Origin: Pseudomonadota bacterium
GTDB taxonomy: Bacteria > Pseudomonadota > Alphaproteobacteria > Sphingomonadales > SMXR01
Assembly (NCBI GenBank): GCA_022566895.1
Contig: JADFIA010000001.1
Span: 1 to 64,000, forward strand
Length of the DNA stretch: 64,000 nucleotides
Direction of reading: 5' to 3'
Shown here: positions 25,040 to 34,824 of the stretch, in pieces
Numbering within the stretch: the first letter of the stretch is position 1
How the letters are laid out: each line of letters opens with the position of its first letter
Position numbers and translations under genes: made by a program
Notes under the pieces: model-generated
What the model saw: only the letters and a program-made list of their open reading frames with translations
What the model was told of the DNA's origin: nothing
Database searches by the model: none

Positions 25040-27823
25040 ATGGCGACAAAAAAGAACCAAGCCCTTGAGCACCTCTATCTGATCGATGGATCCGGCTATA
25101 TTTTCCGCGCCTATCATGCGCTGCCGCCTATGCAGAGATCGGACGGTACGCCGATAAATGCGGTGCTGGGGTTTTCCAACATGCTGCTTAAGCTTCTCGA
25201 GGACTTGCTCGAAGGGGAGAAACCCACCCATCTGGCGGTCATTTTCGACCGCAGCCGAAAAACTTTTCGCAATGAAATTTACAAGGATTATAAGGCCAAT
25301 CGCCCGCCGCCGCCCGACGATCTGATCCCGCAGTTTCCATTGATCCGGGAGGCCACCGAGGCGTTTGGCCTGCCGTCGATCGATATGGAGGGTTATGAGG
25401 CGGACGATTTGATTGCGACTTACGCACGCCTGGCTCGCGAGCGCGGCTGGACCACGACGATCGTGTCCTCGGACAAGGATCTGATGCAGTTGGTCGGTGA
25501 TCAGGTGGATATGTTCGACAGCATGAAGAACAAACGCATCGGGACAGCCGAAGTGATTGAAAAATTCGGCGTCGGACCGGAAAAGGTAATCGAGGTCCAG
25601 GCCCTGGCTGGCGACAGTTCCGATAATGTCCCCGGCGTGCCCGGGATTGGTGTCAAGACGGCCGCCCAGTTGATCAATGAATATGGGGATCTCGAGACAC
25701 TGCTTGAAAGAGCGCGGGAGATCAAACAGCCTAAGCGGCGCGAAAATCTGATCGCGCATGCCGACTTGGCACGGATCAGCCTTGATCTGGTGCGGTTGCG
25801 TGATGACGTGCCGGTTGAACATTCCCTCGACACTTTTGTGCTCAAGCCGGTGCCAACCCAGCAGGCGTTGCGTTTCGCCGATGATATGGAGTTCCGATCC
25901 CTGAAGTCCAAGCTTGCGACAAGGCTGGGTGCGGGCATTGGTGACCGCGAAGCATCACCCGAGGCCAAACCCGAAAAGCGCCTGTACGAAACGGTTACCG
26001 ACCTCGAACGGCTGAAATTCTGGGTTGAGGCGGCGACCAGAGAAGGCGTCGTCGCCGTCGACACAGAGACCACCTGCTTAGACGCCATGCAGGCGGAGTT
26101 GGTCGGCGTTTCCCTTTCCATTACCCCGGGCGCTGCCTGCTACATTCCCTTGCGCCATCGCGCGCCCGGCGGCGAAGGCCTTGATCTGGAGGGCGCCGCT
26201 CCGGATCAAATTCCAGTAGATCAGGCGCTGGCACTCCTGAAGCCGCTACTGGAGAATCCGAGTGTCCTCAAGGTCGGGCAGAACATCAAATATGATTTAT
26301 TGATCTTCAAAGGGGAGGGCATCGAGGTCAGCCCGATCGACGACACGATGGCGATCTCCTATGTGCTCGAGTGCGGCCTGCACGGGCACGGTATGGACGA
26401 GCTGTCGATGCTGCATTTCGGGATCAAACCGATTTCCTTCAAAGAGGTGGCGGGTACTGGCAGGGCGCAGGTGACCTTCGACCGGGTGCCCCTGGCAGCG
26501 GCCAGCGAATATGCGGCCGAGGATGCGGACATAACCCTGCGTATCTACCGGGCCCTAAAGCCACGCTTGGCCACGGAAGGACTTCGCACGGTTTATGAAA
26601 CCCTGGAGCGGCCTCTGATTCCGGTCCTCGCGAACATGGAGGCAACGGGGGTGAAAGTGGACCGCGCCACCCTAGCCCGCCTTTCATTGGAATTTGCCGA
26701 AGGAATGGAAGGCTTTGCGTCCGAAATTCACAAGCTAGCCGGCAAGGGGTTTAATATAGCCTCTCCAAAGCAGCTCGGCGAGATTCTGTTCGACGAGATG
26801 GGGCTCGAGGGTGGCAAGAAGGGTAAGACCGGCGCTTATTCCACTGATGCTTCGGTCCTCGAAAGACTGGCCGCCGAAGGTCATCAATTGCCGGCCAGGG
26901 TCCTCGATTGGCGCCTGTTGGCGAAGCTCAAAAACACCTACACAGATACCCTGCAAAAAGAGATTAACCCGGAGACCGGCCGGGTTCACACGTCCTTCTC
27001 GATCGCCGCAACATCAACCGGGCGGCTCGCATCGAGCAATCCCAACCTCCAGAATATTCCGATCCGGACCGAGGAGGGTCGCAAGATCCGCGAAGCCTTT
27101 GTGGCCGAAAAGGGCAACAAGCTATTGGCTGCAGACTACAGTCAGATCGAGTTGCGCCTTTTGGCCGAGATTGCCGAGATTGATGCACTTCGTGAGGCCT
27201 TCGATCAAGGTCTCGATATTCACGCCATGACCGCATCCGAGGTTTTCGGAGTGCCGATCGAAGGCATGGACCGACAAACAAGACGTCAAGCCAAGGCCAT
27301 AAATTTCGGGATTATTTACGGCATTTCGGCCTTCGGGCTGGCCAATCAGCTCGGCATCACTCGGACCGAGGCGCAAGCTTATATGGATCGTTACTTTGAG
27401 CGCTTCCCGGGTATTCGCGACTATATGGAAAAGACCAGGGAAGAAGCGCGAGCGCAGGGCTATGTGACGACACTCTTTGGTCGGCGCTGCCACGTCCGCG
27501 GCATCAAGGATCGTAATCCATCGATGCGCAAATTTGCCGAACGGGCCGCCATTAACGCACCCTTGCAGGGATCGGCCGCGGATATCATCAGGCGAGCCAT
27601 GATCCGCATGCCCGGCGCATTAGAGGAAGCTGGTTTGGATGATGTCAGGATGCTCCTGCAGGTCCACGACGAGTTGATCTTTGAACTGCCGAAAGGGCAG
27701 GTCGAAGCGGCCTCGCAAGTGATCAAGAAAACCATGGAGACGGCGGCCCATCCGGCGGTCGAGATGTCGGTGCCGATCGTTGTCGATTGCGATTTCGGGG
27801 ATAATTGGAATCAGGCGCACTGA
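25040..27823 (+). CDS. polA: DNA polymerase I
   Basis: Repair and Okazaki-fragment polymerase of 927 aa with three domains. The 5'-3' exonuclease (residues 10-300) has EGYEADDLIAT and AGDSSDNVPGVPGIG. The 3'-5' proofreading domain (from about 320) keeps VAVDTETT and later VGQNIKYDLL with EDADITLRIY, so the acidic residues look intact. The polymerase domain has ASSNPNLQNIPIRTEEGRKIREAF, DYSQIELRLLAEI, RRQAKAINFGIIYGIS and the catalytic VHDELIFE. The length is standard. It ends at a hairpin shared with the convergent TonB gene. Confidence 0.97.
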   Translation: MATKKNQALEHLYLIDGSGYIFRAYHALPPMQRSDGTPINAVLGFSNMLLKLLEDLLEGEKPTHLAVIFDRSRKTFRNEIYKDYKANRPPPPDDLIPQFPLIREATEAFGLPSIDMEGYEADDLIATYARLARERGWTTTIVSSDKDLMQLVGDQVDMFDSMKNKRIGTAEVIEKFGVGPEKVIEVQALAGDSSDNVPGVPGIGVKTAAQLINEYGDLETLLERAREIKQPKRRENLIAHADLARISLDLVRLRDDVPVEHSLDTFVLKPVPTQQALRFADDMEFRSLKSKLATRLGAGIGDREASPEAKPEKRLYETVTDLERLKFWVEAATREGVVAVDTETTCLDAMQAELVGVSLSITPGAACYIPLRHRAPGGEGLDLEGAAPDQIPVDQALALLKPLLENPSVLKVGQNIKYDLLIFKGEGIEVSPIDDTMAISYVLECGLHGHGMDELSMLHFGIKPISFKEVAGTGRAQVTFDRVPLAAASEYAAEDADITLRIYRALKPRLATEGLRTVYETLERPLIPVLANMEATGVKVDRATLARLSLEFAEGMEGFASEIHKLAGKGFNIASPKQLGEILFDEMGLEGGKKGKTGAYSTDASVLERLAAEGHQLPARVLDWRLLAKLKNTYTDTLQKEINPETGRVHTSFSIAATSTGRLASSNPNLQNIPIRTEEGRKIREAFVAEKGNKLLAADYSQIELRLLAEIAEIDALREAFDQGLDIHAMTASEVFGVPIEGMDRQTRRQAKAINFGIIYGISAFGLANQLGITRTEAQAYMDRYFERFPGIRDYMEKTREEARAQGYVTTLFGRRCHVRGIKDRNPSMRKFAERAAINAPLQGSAADIIRRAMIRMPGALEEAGLDDVRMLLQVHDELIFELPKGQVEAASQVIKKTMETAAHPAVEMSVPIVVDCDFGDNWNQAH

Positions 27824-27848
27824 ATAATTCGCGTTATCATTCCCATTG

Positions 27849-27874
27849 AAAAGGGCGGCCCGGAGGCCGCCCTT
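27849..27874. terminator. Bidirectional hairpin between polA and the TonB receptor
   Basis: A perfect 10-bp stem AAGGGCGGCC/GGCCGCCCTT with loop CGGA lies between two convergent genes. The short T run (four on the minus strand) suggests it works best for the receptor gene. Confidence 0.65.
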
Positions 27875-27898
27875 CGCTGATTTTGATCCAACCAACCG

Positions 27899-30577
27899 CT
27901 AGAAACCGGTCGTGAGCCTGAAGTACAAGAGACGACCGCGCGGATCGTGAGTGCGCGACTCGAACCCGCCGTTCGTCGGCACAAAGGGCGGCTTCTTGTC
28001 AAAGGCGTTGATCAGGCCAACCGAAAAGGTTGTGCGCTCACCGCCGTCGAACAGGCCTTCCATATTGAAGTTATATTGAACGTCGACGGTGGTCATGGAC
28101 TTGATCTTGCCGTCTACCTGATCGTTCCGCATGCTGTCGATATAGCGCAGGAAGGCATTGATGCTGTGGCCACCCATTCCCCATGCAAATCCGAGGTTGA
28201 TGCGCCATTCGGGGGTCGGCGAACCGAAGTTCGTAAAGTTCCGCCCCCCGGCCCCTTCGACTTCGCCCACCTGGGGATCGATGATGTCATAATTGATCAC
28301 ATATGATGCCTCGACACTCGGACGGAACTGGCCCCAATCCGTCTCCGCGGTGTAGGAAATCGCAAAATCGAAGCCGTCGGTCTTCACAGACGAGGCGTTG
28401 ACGAAATTCACAAAGACCAACAGGATCGAGCCGCCCGGAGAGCGAACGACCCGGGTCGGATCAGCGCCAAACGCGTCGACCACGGCTTGCGAATTTTCGG
28501 CAATAATGACGTTCTTAAAAGAATAGCGCCAATAATCGATACTGATATCCCACTCGGGTGCCGGCTGCCACGACAGGCCGAAGTTCCAGGTGTTCGACGT
28601 CTCCGGCAGCAGATCGCGCTCGCCGTCTGCGTCAAGCAGGCTTCGCACGGCCGCGAAGAAGGTGCTGCCGCCTTCGGTTACCTGTTCAAGCACCGTGCTG
28701 GTCCCGAACTGCTGGAAGATGCTCGGGGCCCTGAAAGAGGTCGAGAATGCACCCCGGAAGGCGATTTCCGGGCTTGGCCGCACCAGCACCGAGACCTTGG
28801 GATCCCAACTGCTGCCAATCGCGCCGCCATAGTCCTCATAACGTAACGATAGCGACAGATCGATAATATCGCTAACCGGCACCGCGGCCTCCGCGAACAG
28901 CGCCCACGGGCTGCGTGAGGCCGAGAAATCGTTATTACCGATCAGGAAGGCAAACCCGTCGGCGTTGGAGATGGCATCATAGGACCGGCCCCATTTTTCA
29001 TCACGGAACTGGAAGCCGAAAGCGAACCCCAGGGGGCCGGCCGGCATATCATACAAATCACCCGTGACGACACCGTCGAAGACCGTTGTTTCGGACTTGG
29101 TATCGATCACCTGGGTGCCGATAATATAGTCCAGGACCTCCTGCGAGTTCGGAGCCGTGGTGAACGACGTTGCAAAGGGATTGAAGAACGCTGGTGTAGC
29201 CACCGAGCCCGGCACGGTCACCGACTGGCCGGCACAATCGGCCTGTCCCACCAATCCGAAGAGGGCGGCCTGGAACCGGCAGGCGACCGTATCCTCGGTG
29301 GCGATCTGGAAATCATTCTGACCGTGGGTTACGGCCAGCTCCCAGTAAATCCCCGAATCGGTCGAACCGGTAAGCTCGGCCGAAATGCGGTAAGTCTCCG
29401 AAGTCGTAGTGTTCGGCGAGACCTCGCCACCGTTTCCGATGGCGCGGCCGAAAAAGACCACGGCTGGTTCGCCGATCGCCGTGAAAAATGCCGGAAACTC
29501 GGGATGGCTGGCTAGCACGACCGTTTGAGCGAGCTGCAAGTTCGGAAAGGTCGGCGAGTTGCCGCGAATGGTTTCGTTATCCGCATAGCTGGCTTCGATG
29601 CGAAACTGCACGTTGGGCGAAAAGTCATAGCTCGCGGTTGCATATCCCAAATAGCGCTCTTCGTCCGGCACCAGATTAAAGAAATCGCCAAAATCGAAAC
29701 CGCAAAAACCAATTCCTGAAGACGGTGGCGGTGCTGTCGGAGAAGCTTGCAGCGGAAAGCCGCCAAAATCCGCGCAGCCGTTGGGGTCGATTAAGGGAGT
29801 GAAGGCCGGAAATAATGCGCCGCTGGTGGTGAAAAATGCACCCGGATTGCCCAGCGCACTGGTGTCGTTCGCCGGTTCGCTCAGCCGGCGTTCGGCGGTG
29901 GTCAAAGGCGTTCTATTGTAATAGCTAAAAGCTCCCATAAAGTGGAACTGGTCGTTGCCCCAACCGACTTTGGCCTGGAGCAGCGTGTCCGAAGCCTTGC
30001 CCTGGTCGGTGACAAACCGGTAATCACCGGAAATCTGTACACCCTCGAAATTATCGTCGGTGATGAAGTTGACAACCCCCGCCACAGCATCCGATCCGTA
30101 GGTCGGCGAGGCGGCGCTTTTTAATATCTCGATATAAGAGACAGCGATCTCCGGCACCAGCGACGATATGTCGATAAAATTCAGGCCGCCGTTGGTAAGG
30201 GCGCCGGACACGACCGCCCGCCGGCTGTTTAAAAGCACGAGAGTCGACGCCACGCCGAGGCCGCGCAGGTTAAAGTTGGATGTGCCCGTTGTGCCGTTTT
30301 GCGTAAAGGCATCCGGATTATTCTGGGCGCCGTTGTTGATGGTCAGGGTCTGCACGATGTCGGCGAAATTAGCGGCGCCTATGGCCTCCATCATTTCCTT
30401 ACCGATAACGGCAATGGGATTGGGGCTGTCGGCCTGCGATTTGCGGCGGATATAGGTGCCCGTGACCACTATTTCCTCGATCTCCTGGCCTTGGGCCAAA
30501 GCCGGGCTTGGTTCGACGGCAAGCGCGCCATAAAAAACGGCGGCAGCACTAGCAAAAAGAATGAATTTGTGTGACAT
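27899..30577 (-). CDS. TonB-dependent outer-membrane receptor
   Basis: An 892-aa outer-membrane active transporter. It has a signal peptide (KFILFASAAAVFYGALA, cleaved near ALAQG), a TonB-box-like EIEEIVVTGTYI, a plug domain (residues 40-190) with NFNLRGLGVASTLVLLNSRR, and a long beta-barrel ending in LYFRLTTGF with a terminal Phe, the expected assembly signal. The ATG at 30577 is preferred because GGGGAGGAAAT stands directly upstream. The type resembles the large receptors of Caulobacter and Sphingomonas rather than siderophore receptors. No FecR/FecI, esterase or catabolic gene is adjacent, so the ligand is unknown. Confidence 0.92.
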   Translation of the reverse strand: MSHKFILFASAAAVFYGALAVEPSPALAQGQEIEEIVVTGTYIRRKSQADSPNPIAVIGKEMMEAIGAANFADIVQTLTINNGAQNNPDAFTQNGTTGTSNFNLRGLGVASTLVLLNSRRAVVSGALTNGGLNFIDISSLVPEIAVSYIEILKSAASPTYGSDAVAGVVNFITDDNFEGVQISGDYRFVTDQGKASDTLLQAKVGWGNDQFHFMGAFSYYNRTPLTTAERRLSEPANDTSALGNPGAFFTTSGALFPAFTPLIDPNGCADFGGFPLQASPTAPPPSSGIGFCGFDFGDFFNLVPDEERYLGYATASYDFSPNVQFRIEASYADNETIRGNSPTFPNLQLAQTVVLASHPEFPAFFTAIGEPAVVFFGRAIGNGGEVSPNTTTSETYRISAELTGSTDSGIYWELAVTHGQNDFQIATEDTVACRFQAALFGLVGQADCAGQSVTVPGSVATPAFFNPFATSFTTAPNSQEVLDYIIGTQVIDTKSETTVFDGVVTGDLYDMPAGPLGFAFGFQFRDEKWGRSYDAISNADGFAFLIGNNDFSASRSPWALFAEAAVPVSDIIDLSLSLRYEDYGGAIGSSWDPKVSVLVRPSPEIAFRGAFSTSFRAPSIFQQFGTSTVLEQVTEGGSTFFAAVRSLLDADGERDLLPETSNTWNFGLSWQPAPEWDISIDYWRYSFKNVIIAENSQAVVDAFGADPTRVVRSPGGSILLVFVNFVNASSVKTDGFDFAISYTAETDWGQFRPSVEASYVINYDIIDPQVGEVEGAGGRNFTNFGSPTPEWRINLGFAWGMGGHSINAFLRYIDSMRNDQVDGKIKSMTTVDVQYNFNMEGLFDGGERTTFSVGLINAFDKKPPFVPTNGGFESRTHDPRGRLLYFRLTTGF

Positions 30578-30890
30578 ATTTCCTCCCCTATCAGCAGAAC
30601 CGACGCCCGACCACGCCCGCCGACACCCCCTCACGGTGAACGACAATCGAACAAGACAATTAAATTCAACTCATTTTTTGCCGAAAGAATGCTGGCGTCA
30701 AGTAAAGCTTGCAATTTTGTTGCATATTCGGATGAACGGGAAATCACCAAATGGACCGGAAATCTCCAAAAACGGTTTTGTTTTGCATTTAGGTGTGCCA
30801 CTGACGCTAGGTCCCCAAGAGCCCGAATTCGGCTTGAGCAGGGGTCATTCTGCGGGTAATTCTGGCAGCGATGCGCGAGGACAAAAGAGA
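30578..30890. other. 313-bp divergent intergenic region
   Basis: The region lies between the TonB receptor and yggT. It is AT-richer than its flanks and carries the candidate receptor promoter described separately. I see no open frame with a good ribosome site, no RNA gene and no clear operator. Confidence 0.6.
30673..30701 (-). promoter_or_regulatory. Candidate promoter of the TonB receptor
   Basis: On the minus strand TTGACG (five of six) is followed by a 17-nt spacer and AAAAAT (four of six). It would give a leader of about 90 nt before the receptor ATG. Motif reading only. Confidence 0.4.
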
Positions 30891-31181
30891 ATGATTGCGT
30901 TTTTTAATCTGATTGACCGCGTTCTTGAGATCTATCAGTTGCTGATCTTCATCTGGGTAATCCTGAGCTGGTTGCGCTCCTTCGGTCACCTGCCTTTGCA
31001 CAATTATTTTCTGGCCCTGATCTGGGACTTTCTTTACCGCATTACAGAGCCGTTTTTATACCGTATCCGGCGGTTTCTGCCGCCGATCGGCGGCCTCGAT
31101 CTCTCGCCGATTGTACTTCTATTGCTGGTCATGTTCCTCCGCGAGTTCCTGAACTACTCCATCCGTCCGATGTTTGTCTGA
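30891..31181 (+). CDS. YggT family membrane protein
   Basis: A 96-aa inner-membrane protein with two hydrophobic blocks (LEIYQLLIFIWVILSW and LSPIVLLLLVMFL) separated by the conserved ITEPFLYRIRRFLPPIGGLDLSP. This is the YggT (PF02325) signature, related to plastid CCB3. The role is uncertain; it has been linked to osmotic tolerance, cell division and cytochrome assembly in different organisms. The ATG at 30891 is preferred to the track start at 30561, which would add 110 unrelated residues. The downstream DUF167 gene begins 9 bp after its stop, and the yggT-yggU order is common in bacteria. Confidence 0.9.
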   Translation: MIAFFNLIDRVLEIYQLLIFIWVILSWLRSFGHLPLHNYFLALIWDFLYRITEPFLYRIRRFLPPIGGLDLSPIVLLLLVMFLREFLNYSIRPMFV

Positions 31182-31190
31182 GGTGGACCC

Positions 31191-31529
31191 ATTTTTTATC
31201 GTCAAACTCCAAAAGGCCTTTATGTCTATGCGGTCCTGAGGCCGAAGGCATCAGCCGACGAGGTGGTGGGCATTGTGGCCGGGGATCTGAGCATTGAGAA
31301 CCGGCTGGTGGTGCGGGTGAGGGCCCTGCCATATAAGGGACAAGCAAATAGCGCGCTTTGTAAGCTGATCGCCAAGACCTTCGGCGTGCCAAAGGGTAAG
31401 GTTGCAATTGCAAGCGGCCATAAATCGCGCCATAAGACGGTGCTGCTGGCCGGGGATTCAAAGGAATTGGCGGCCCACATGGAGAACAAGCTGCGGGAAC
31501 TGCAGATCGGAGCGGCAAAGGGTGAGTGA
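31191..31529 (+). CDS. DUF167 (YggU) family protein, probable AUU start
   Basis: Small cytoplasmic protein of unknown function with the conserved [24 protein letters not shown] and [10 protein letters not shown]. The track begins at GTG 31263, but the in-frame sequence upstream ([19 protein letters not shown]) is the first beta-strand of the family and must be coded. The frame is open back to the yggT TGA and contains no ATG, GTG or TTG there. An ATT at 31191 lies 7 nt after GAGG and gives a product of 112 aa, the family length. I therefore call an AUU start. It overlaps folD by 8 bp. Confidence 0.75.
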   Translation: MFYRQTPKGLYVYAVLRPKASADEVVGIVAGDLSIENRLVVRVRALPYKGQANSALCKLIAKTFGVPKGKVAIASGHKSRHKTVLLAGDSKELAAHMENKLRELQIGAAKGE

Positions 31530-32418
31530 AGCAAGAATAATCGATGGCCGGGCTCTTGCTGCGAAGCTACGCGAGGGCGTCGCGGCGCGGGTCGAGACCC
31601 TAAAGTCCAAGCACGGCCTGACGCCTGGCCTCGCCGTCGTGATTGTCGGCGAGAACCCGGCCAGTCAGATCTACATCCGCAACAAGGCGCGCATGACGAC
31701 CGAGAGCGGGATGAACTCGTTCGAACACCGACTGCTTGCGACCACCACTCAAGACGAACTTCTTGGTCTGGTCGAAAAGCTGAACGACGATTCAGCGGTG
31801 CACGGGATTCTCGTCCAACTGCCATTGCCGGATCAGATCGACGAGGCGGCGGTCATGGAGGCAATCAATCCTGAAAAGGATGTCGACGGGTTTCACCTCG
31901 TCAACGTCGGGCTCTTGGCGACCGGGGGCGATGGGCTGGTGCCCTGTACGCCGCTCGGCTGTCTTTTGATGCTGCGAGCGGAGGTGGACGAGCTCAAAGG
32001 CAAACGCGCGCTGATCGTCGGGCGCTCGAACATTGTCGGCAAGCCGATGGCTCAGCTCTTGCTGCGCGAACACTGCACCGTCACGATTGCTCATTCGCGG
32101 ACCCGGGATCTGGCCGCAGAATGCCGCAACGCGGATATTCTGGTCGCTGCGGTTGGGGTTGCTCACCTGATCAAGGGCGACTGGATCAAGCCCGGTGCCG
32201 TGGTGATCGACGTTGGCCAGAATGTCGTCCCGGCCCCGGGAAAGGGCGATGGCAAAACGCAGCTGATCGGAGATGTGGAATTCGAAGCCGCAATCAAGAC
32301 AGCTGGGGCCATAACCCCGGTGCCGGGTGGCGTCGGCCCGATGACCATTGCTTGCCTATTGAAAAATACCGTCTCCGCCGCCTGCCGTCAGGCCGGAATC
32401 AACGAACACAGCCTATAG
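31522..32418 (+). CDS. folD: Bifunctional methylenetetrahydrofolate dehydrogenase/cyclohydrolase
   Basis: Interconverts methylene-, methenyl- and formyl-tetrahydrofolate in the cytoplasm, with NADP. The catalytic-lysine motif is [16 protein letters not shown], followed by [10 protein letters not shown], the Rossmann [15 protein letters not shown] and the C-terminal [16 protein letters not shown]. At 298 aa it is full length. The GTG at 31522 is preferred to the track start at 31402: GGAG lies 9 nt upstream and it overlaps the DUF167 stop. It is third in a yggT-yggU-folD transcript and converges on argG with 4 bp between stops. Confidence 0.96.
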   Translation: MSEARIIDGRALAAKLREGVAARVETLKSKHGLTPGLAVVIVGENPASQIYIRNKARMTTESGMNSFEHRLLATTTQDELLGLVEKLNDDSAVHGILVQLPLPDQIDEAAVMEAINPEKDVDGFHLVNVGLLATGGDGLVPCTPLGCLLMLRAEVDELKGKRALIVGRSNIVGKPMAQLLLREHCTVTIAHSRTRDLAAECRNADILVAAVGVAHLIKGDWIKPGAVVIDVGQNVVPAPGKGDGKTQLIGDVEFEAAIKTAGAITPVPGGVGPMTIACLLKNTVSAACRQAGINEHSL

Positions 32419-32422
32419 GCAC

Positions 32423-33634
32423 TTATTTTCTGGTGCTCAACAGCTTCAGTCTCAGCGCCATGAGTTCGATAAAGCCGCTCGCATCGCTTTGATCGTAAAC
32501 CTCGTCGTCCTCGAATGTAGCTAAGGCGGATGAATAGAGCGAATTATCAGAGCGCCGCCCGTCGACGATAACATTTCCCTTGTAAAGCTTCAGACGAACG
32601 GTACCCGAAACATTTTTTTGACTTTCATCGATCAGCGACTGGAGCATTTCGCGCTCCGGCGAAAACCAAAGACCATTGTAAATAAGCTCCGCGTAGCGCG
32701 GCATCAGCTCGTCTTTTAAATGCGCCGCTTGGCGATCAAGGGTAATGCTTTCGATGGCCCGGTGGGCATGGTGCAAGACCGTGCCACCGGGGGTCTCGTA
32801 AACGCTTCGGGATTTCATGCCGACCAAACGGTTCTCGACCATATCAGCCCGCCCGATCCCATTCTGGCCAGCCAGTTCGTTCAGCTGTTCAAGCAGATCT
32901 GCGGGTTCCATGCGAATACGGTCGATGGCGACCGGGTCGCCCTTTTCGAAAGCTATTTCCAGTAACAGCGGCGCATCCGGAGCCGCTTCCGGGGCCACGG
33001 TTCTCGAATAGACATATTCGGGTGGGGCGGCGTCGGGGTCTTCGAGCACCTTCCCCTCGGCGCTGGTGTGAAACAGATTGGCGTCGGTGGAAAACGGCGC
33101 CTGGCCTTTTTTGTCCTTAGGGACCGGAATCTTGTGCGCCTCGGCAAACGCCAGCAATTTGGTGCGCGAAGTCAAATCCCACTCGCGCCATGGAGCGATC
33201 ACCCGGATGTCGGGATCGAGGGCCGCATAGGCGAGCTCGAAGCGCACCTGATCGTTGCCCTTGCCGGTTGCTCCATGGGCCACCGCGTCGGCGCCGGTTT
33301 CTCTGGCGATCTCAATCTGACGTTTGGCGATCAGGGGCCTGGCAATCGCCGTGCCCAGCATGTAAGTCCCTTCGTAAAGGGCATTGGCGCGCAGCATCGG
33401 GAAAACATAGTGGCGCACAAACTGGTCCCGAAGATCTTCGATGAGAATCTCTCTAATGCCCAGTTGCTCAGCCCTGCGCCGTGCCTCATCGAGCTCGGCA
33501 CCCTGTCCGAGATCGGCCGCAAAGGCGACAACCTCGCAGCCGTAGGTCACTTCGAGCCATTTCAGAATGACGCTTGTATCGAGCCCGCCGGAATAGGCCA
33601 ACACGACTTTCTTTGGGTTCGTCGAGATGGCCAT
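32423..33634 (-). CDS. argG: Argininosuccinate synthase
   Basis: Joins citrulline and aspartate with ATP in arginine biosynthesis. The ATP pyrophosphatase loop [15 protein letters not shown] starts at residue 12. [32 protein letters not shown] and [16 protein letters not shown] follow as in other synthases. At 403 aa the length is normal. The track extends to 33823, but the ATG at 33634 is preferred, with AGGAA upstream. It begins 8 bp after rlmN and forms the distal gene of an ialB-rlmN-argG operon. Confidence 0.97.
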   Translation of the reverse strand: MAISTNPKKVVLAYSGGLDTSVILKWLEVTYGCEVVAFAADLGQGAELDEARRRAEQLGIREILIEDLRDQFVRHYVFPMLRANALYEGTYMLGTAIARPLIAKRQIEIARETGADAVAHGATGKGNDQVRFELAYAALDPDIRVIAPWREWDLTSRTKLLAFAEAHKIPVPKDKKGQAPFSTDANLFHTSAEGKVLEDPDAAPPEYVYSRTVAPEAAPDAPLLLEIAFEKGDPVAIDRIRMEPADLLEQLNELAGQNGIGRADMVENRLVGMKSRSVYETPGGTVLHHAHRAIESITLDRQAAHLKDELMPRYAELIYNGLWFSPEREMLQSLIDESQKNVSGTVRLKLYKGNVIVDGRRSDNSLYSSALATFEDDEVYDQSDASGFIELMALRLKLLSTRK

Positions 33635-33642
33635 GCTTTTTC

Positions 33643-34806
33643 CTAGGCCCCCGGGCTCTGCCGTCTTTGTCGTTTGCTGGCCGATCTCAGCTGGCCGCAA
33701 GCCGCCATGATGTCCTGTCCCCGCGGCGTACGCACGGGGGCAGAGATGCCCGCCTCGAAAATGATCGAACTGAAGCGCTTGATCCGCTCCGGTTCCGAAC
33801 ATTCGTACGCCGCGCCGTCCCAAGGATTGAAGGGAATCAGATTGACCTTGACCGGTAGGTCGTACTCCCTAATCAGACGGACCAATTCTCTGGCATCATC
33901 GTCGCTGTCGTTCACGCCCTTGAGCATGACATATTCGAAGGTAATCCGCCGGGCATTGTGGGCGCCCGGGTAGTCCTGACAGGCCTTCAGCAATTCCTTA
34001 AGCGGGTATTTGCGGTTTAGGGGTACGATCTCGCTTCGCACGGCATCGTTTGTAGCGTGGAGAGATACGGCCAGATTGACGCCAATCTCCTGGCCGGCTC
34101 TTTGCATCATCGGCACGACGCCGGCGGTCGAAAGCGTAATCCGGCGGCGCGACATCTGGATACCCTCCTTATCCATGACGATAAGCAGCGCCTTTTTGAC
34201 ATTCTCGAAATTATAAAGCGGCTCGCCCATGCCCATCATGACAATGTTCGTGACCCTGCGCCCGGCGGTCGACGACGGCACCCATTCACCCAAATCGTCA
34301 CGGGCGACCAGGATTTGGGCGACGATCTCGCCGGCTTCAAGATTCCTGACCAGCCGCTGGGTTCCGGTGTAGCAGAAGCGGCAATTGAGTGTGCAGCCAA
34401 CCTGAGACGAAACGCAAAGCGTGCCGCGGTCCTGATCGGGGATGTAGACCATTTCCGCCTCCTTGCCGTCGGCGAACCTCAAAAGATATTTCCTCGTACC
34501 GTCCTTTGAGATTTGAAGGTTCACCACCTCGGGGCGGGATATACGGAAGCGACGGGCCAGATCTTGGCGTAGATTCTTCGCTACATTGGTCATCGAATCG
34601 AAGGATTGGTGACCGTGATGATAAATCCAGCGCCAAAGCTGCGCCGTCCGCATTTTGGCTTGTCGGTCCGGAACGCCGGCGGCGATAAGGGCCTCGCACA
34701 TCTCATCCCGGGACAGTCCCAGGAGATCGATCGGTGCACTGGTATCGGTGGCCCCGGTATCCGGGTCGGTGCCGACGGGGTCGGCCGTCTTAATATCCAT
34801 GGTCAC
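33643..34806 (-). CDS. rlmN: 23S rRNA (adenine-2503-C2)-methyltransferase
   Basis: Radical-SAM enzyme that methylates A2503 of 23S rRNA and A37 of some tRNAs, improving fidelity. The cluster motif is [11 protein letters not shown]. The two catalytic cysteines of the family are expected in the central part and in the C-terminal MAACGQL, which is present. It also has [13 protein letters not shown] and [12 protein letters not shown]. At 387 aa it is full length. GTG at 34806 has GAGG 8 nt upstream; an ATG lies two codons later. It sits between the IalB-like gene (18 bp) and argG (8 bp). Confidence 0.96.
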   Translation of the reverse strand: MTMDIKTADPVGTDPDTGATDTSAPIDLLGLSRDEMCEALIAAGVPDRQAKMRTAQLWRWIYHHGHQSFDSMTNVAKNLRQDLARRFRISRPEVVNLQISKDGTRKYLLRFADGKEAEMVYIPDQDRGTLCVSSQVGCTLNCRFCYTGTQRLVRNLEAGEIVAQILVARDDLGEWVPSSTAGRRVTNIVMMGMGEPLYNFENVKKALLIVMDKEGIQMSRRRITLSTAGVVPMMQRAGQEIGVNLAVSLHATNDAVRSEIVPLNRKYPLKELLKACQDYPGAHNARRITFEYVMLKGVNDSDDDARELVRLIREYDLPVKVNLIPFNPWDGAAYECSEPERIKRFSSIIFEAGISAPVRTPRGQDIMAACGQLRSASKRQRRQSPGA

Positions 34807-34824
34807 GGGATTAGCCTCAGCTCT

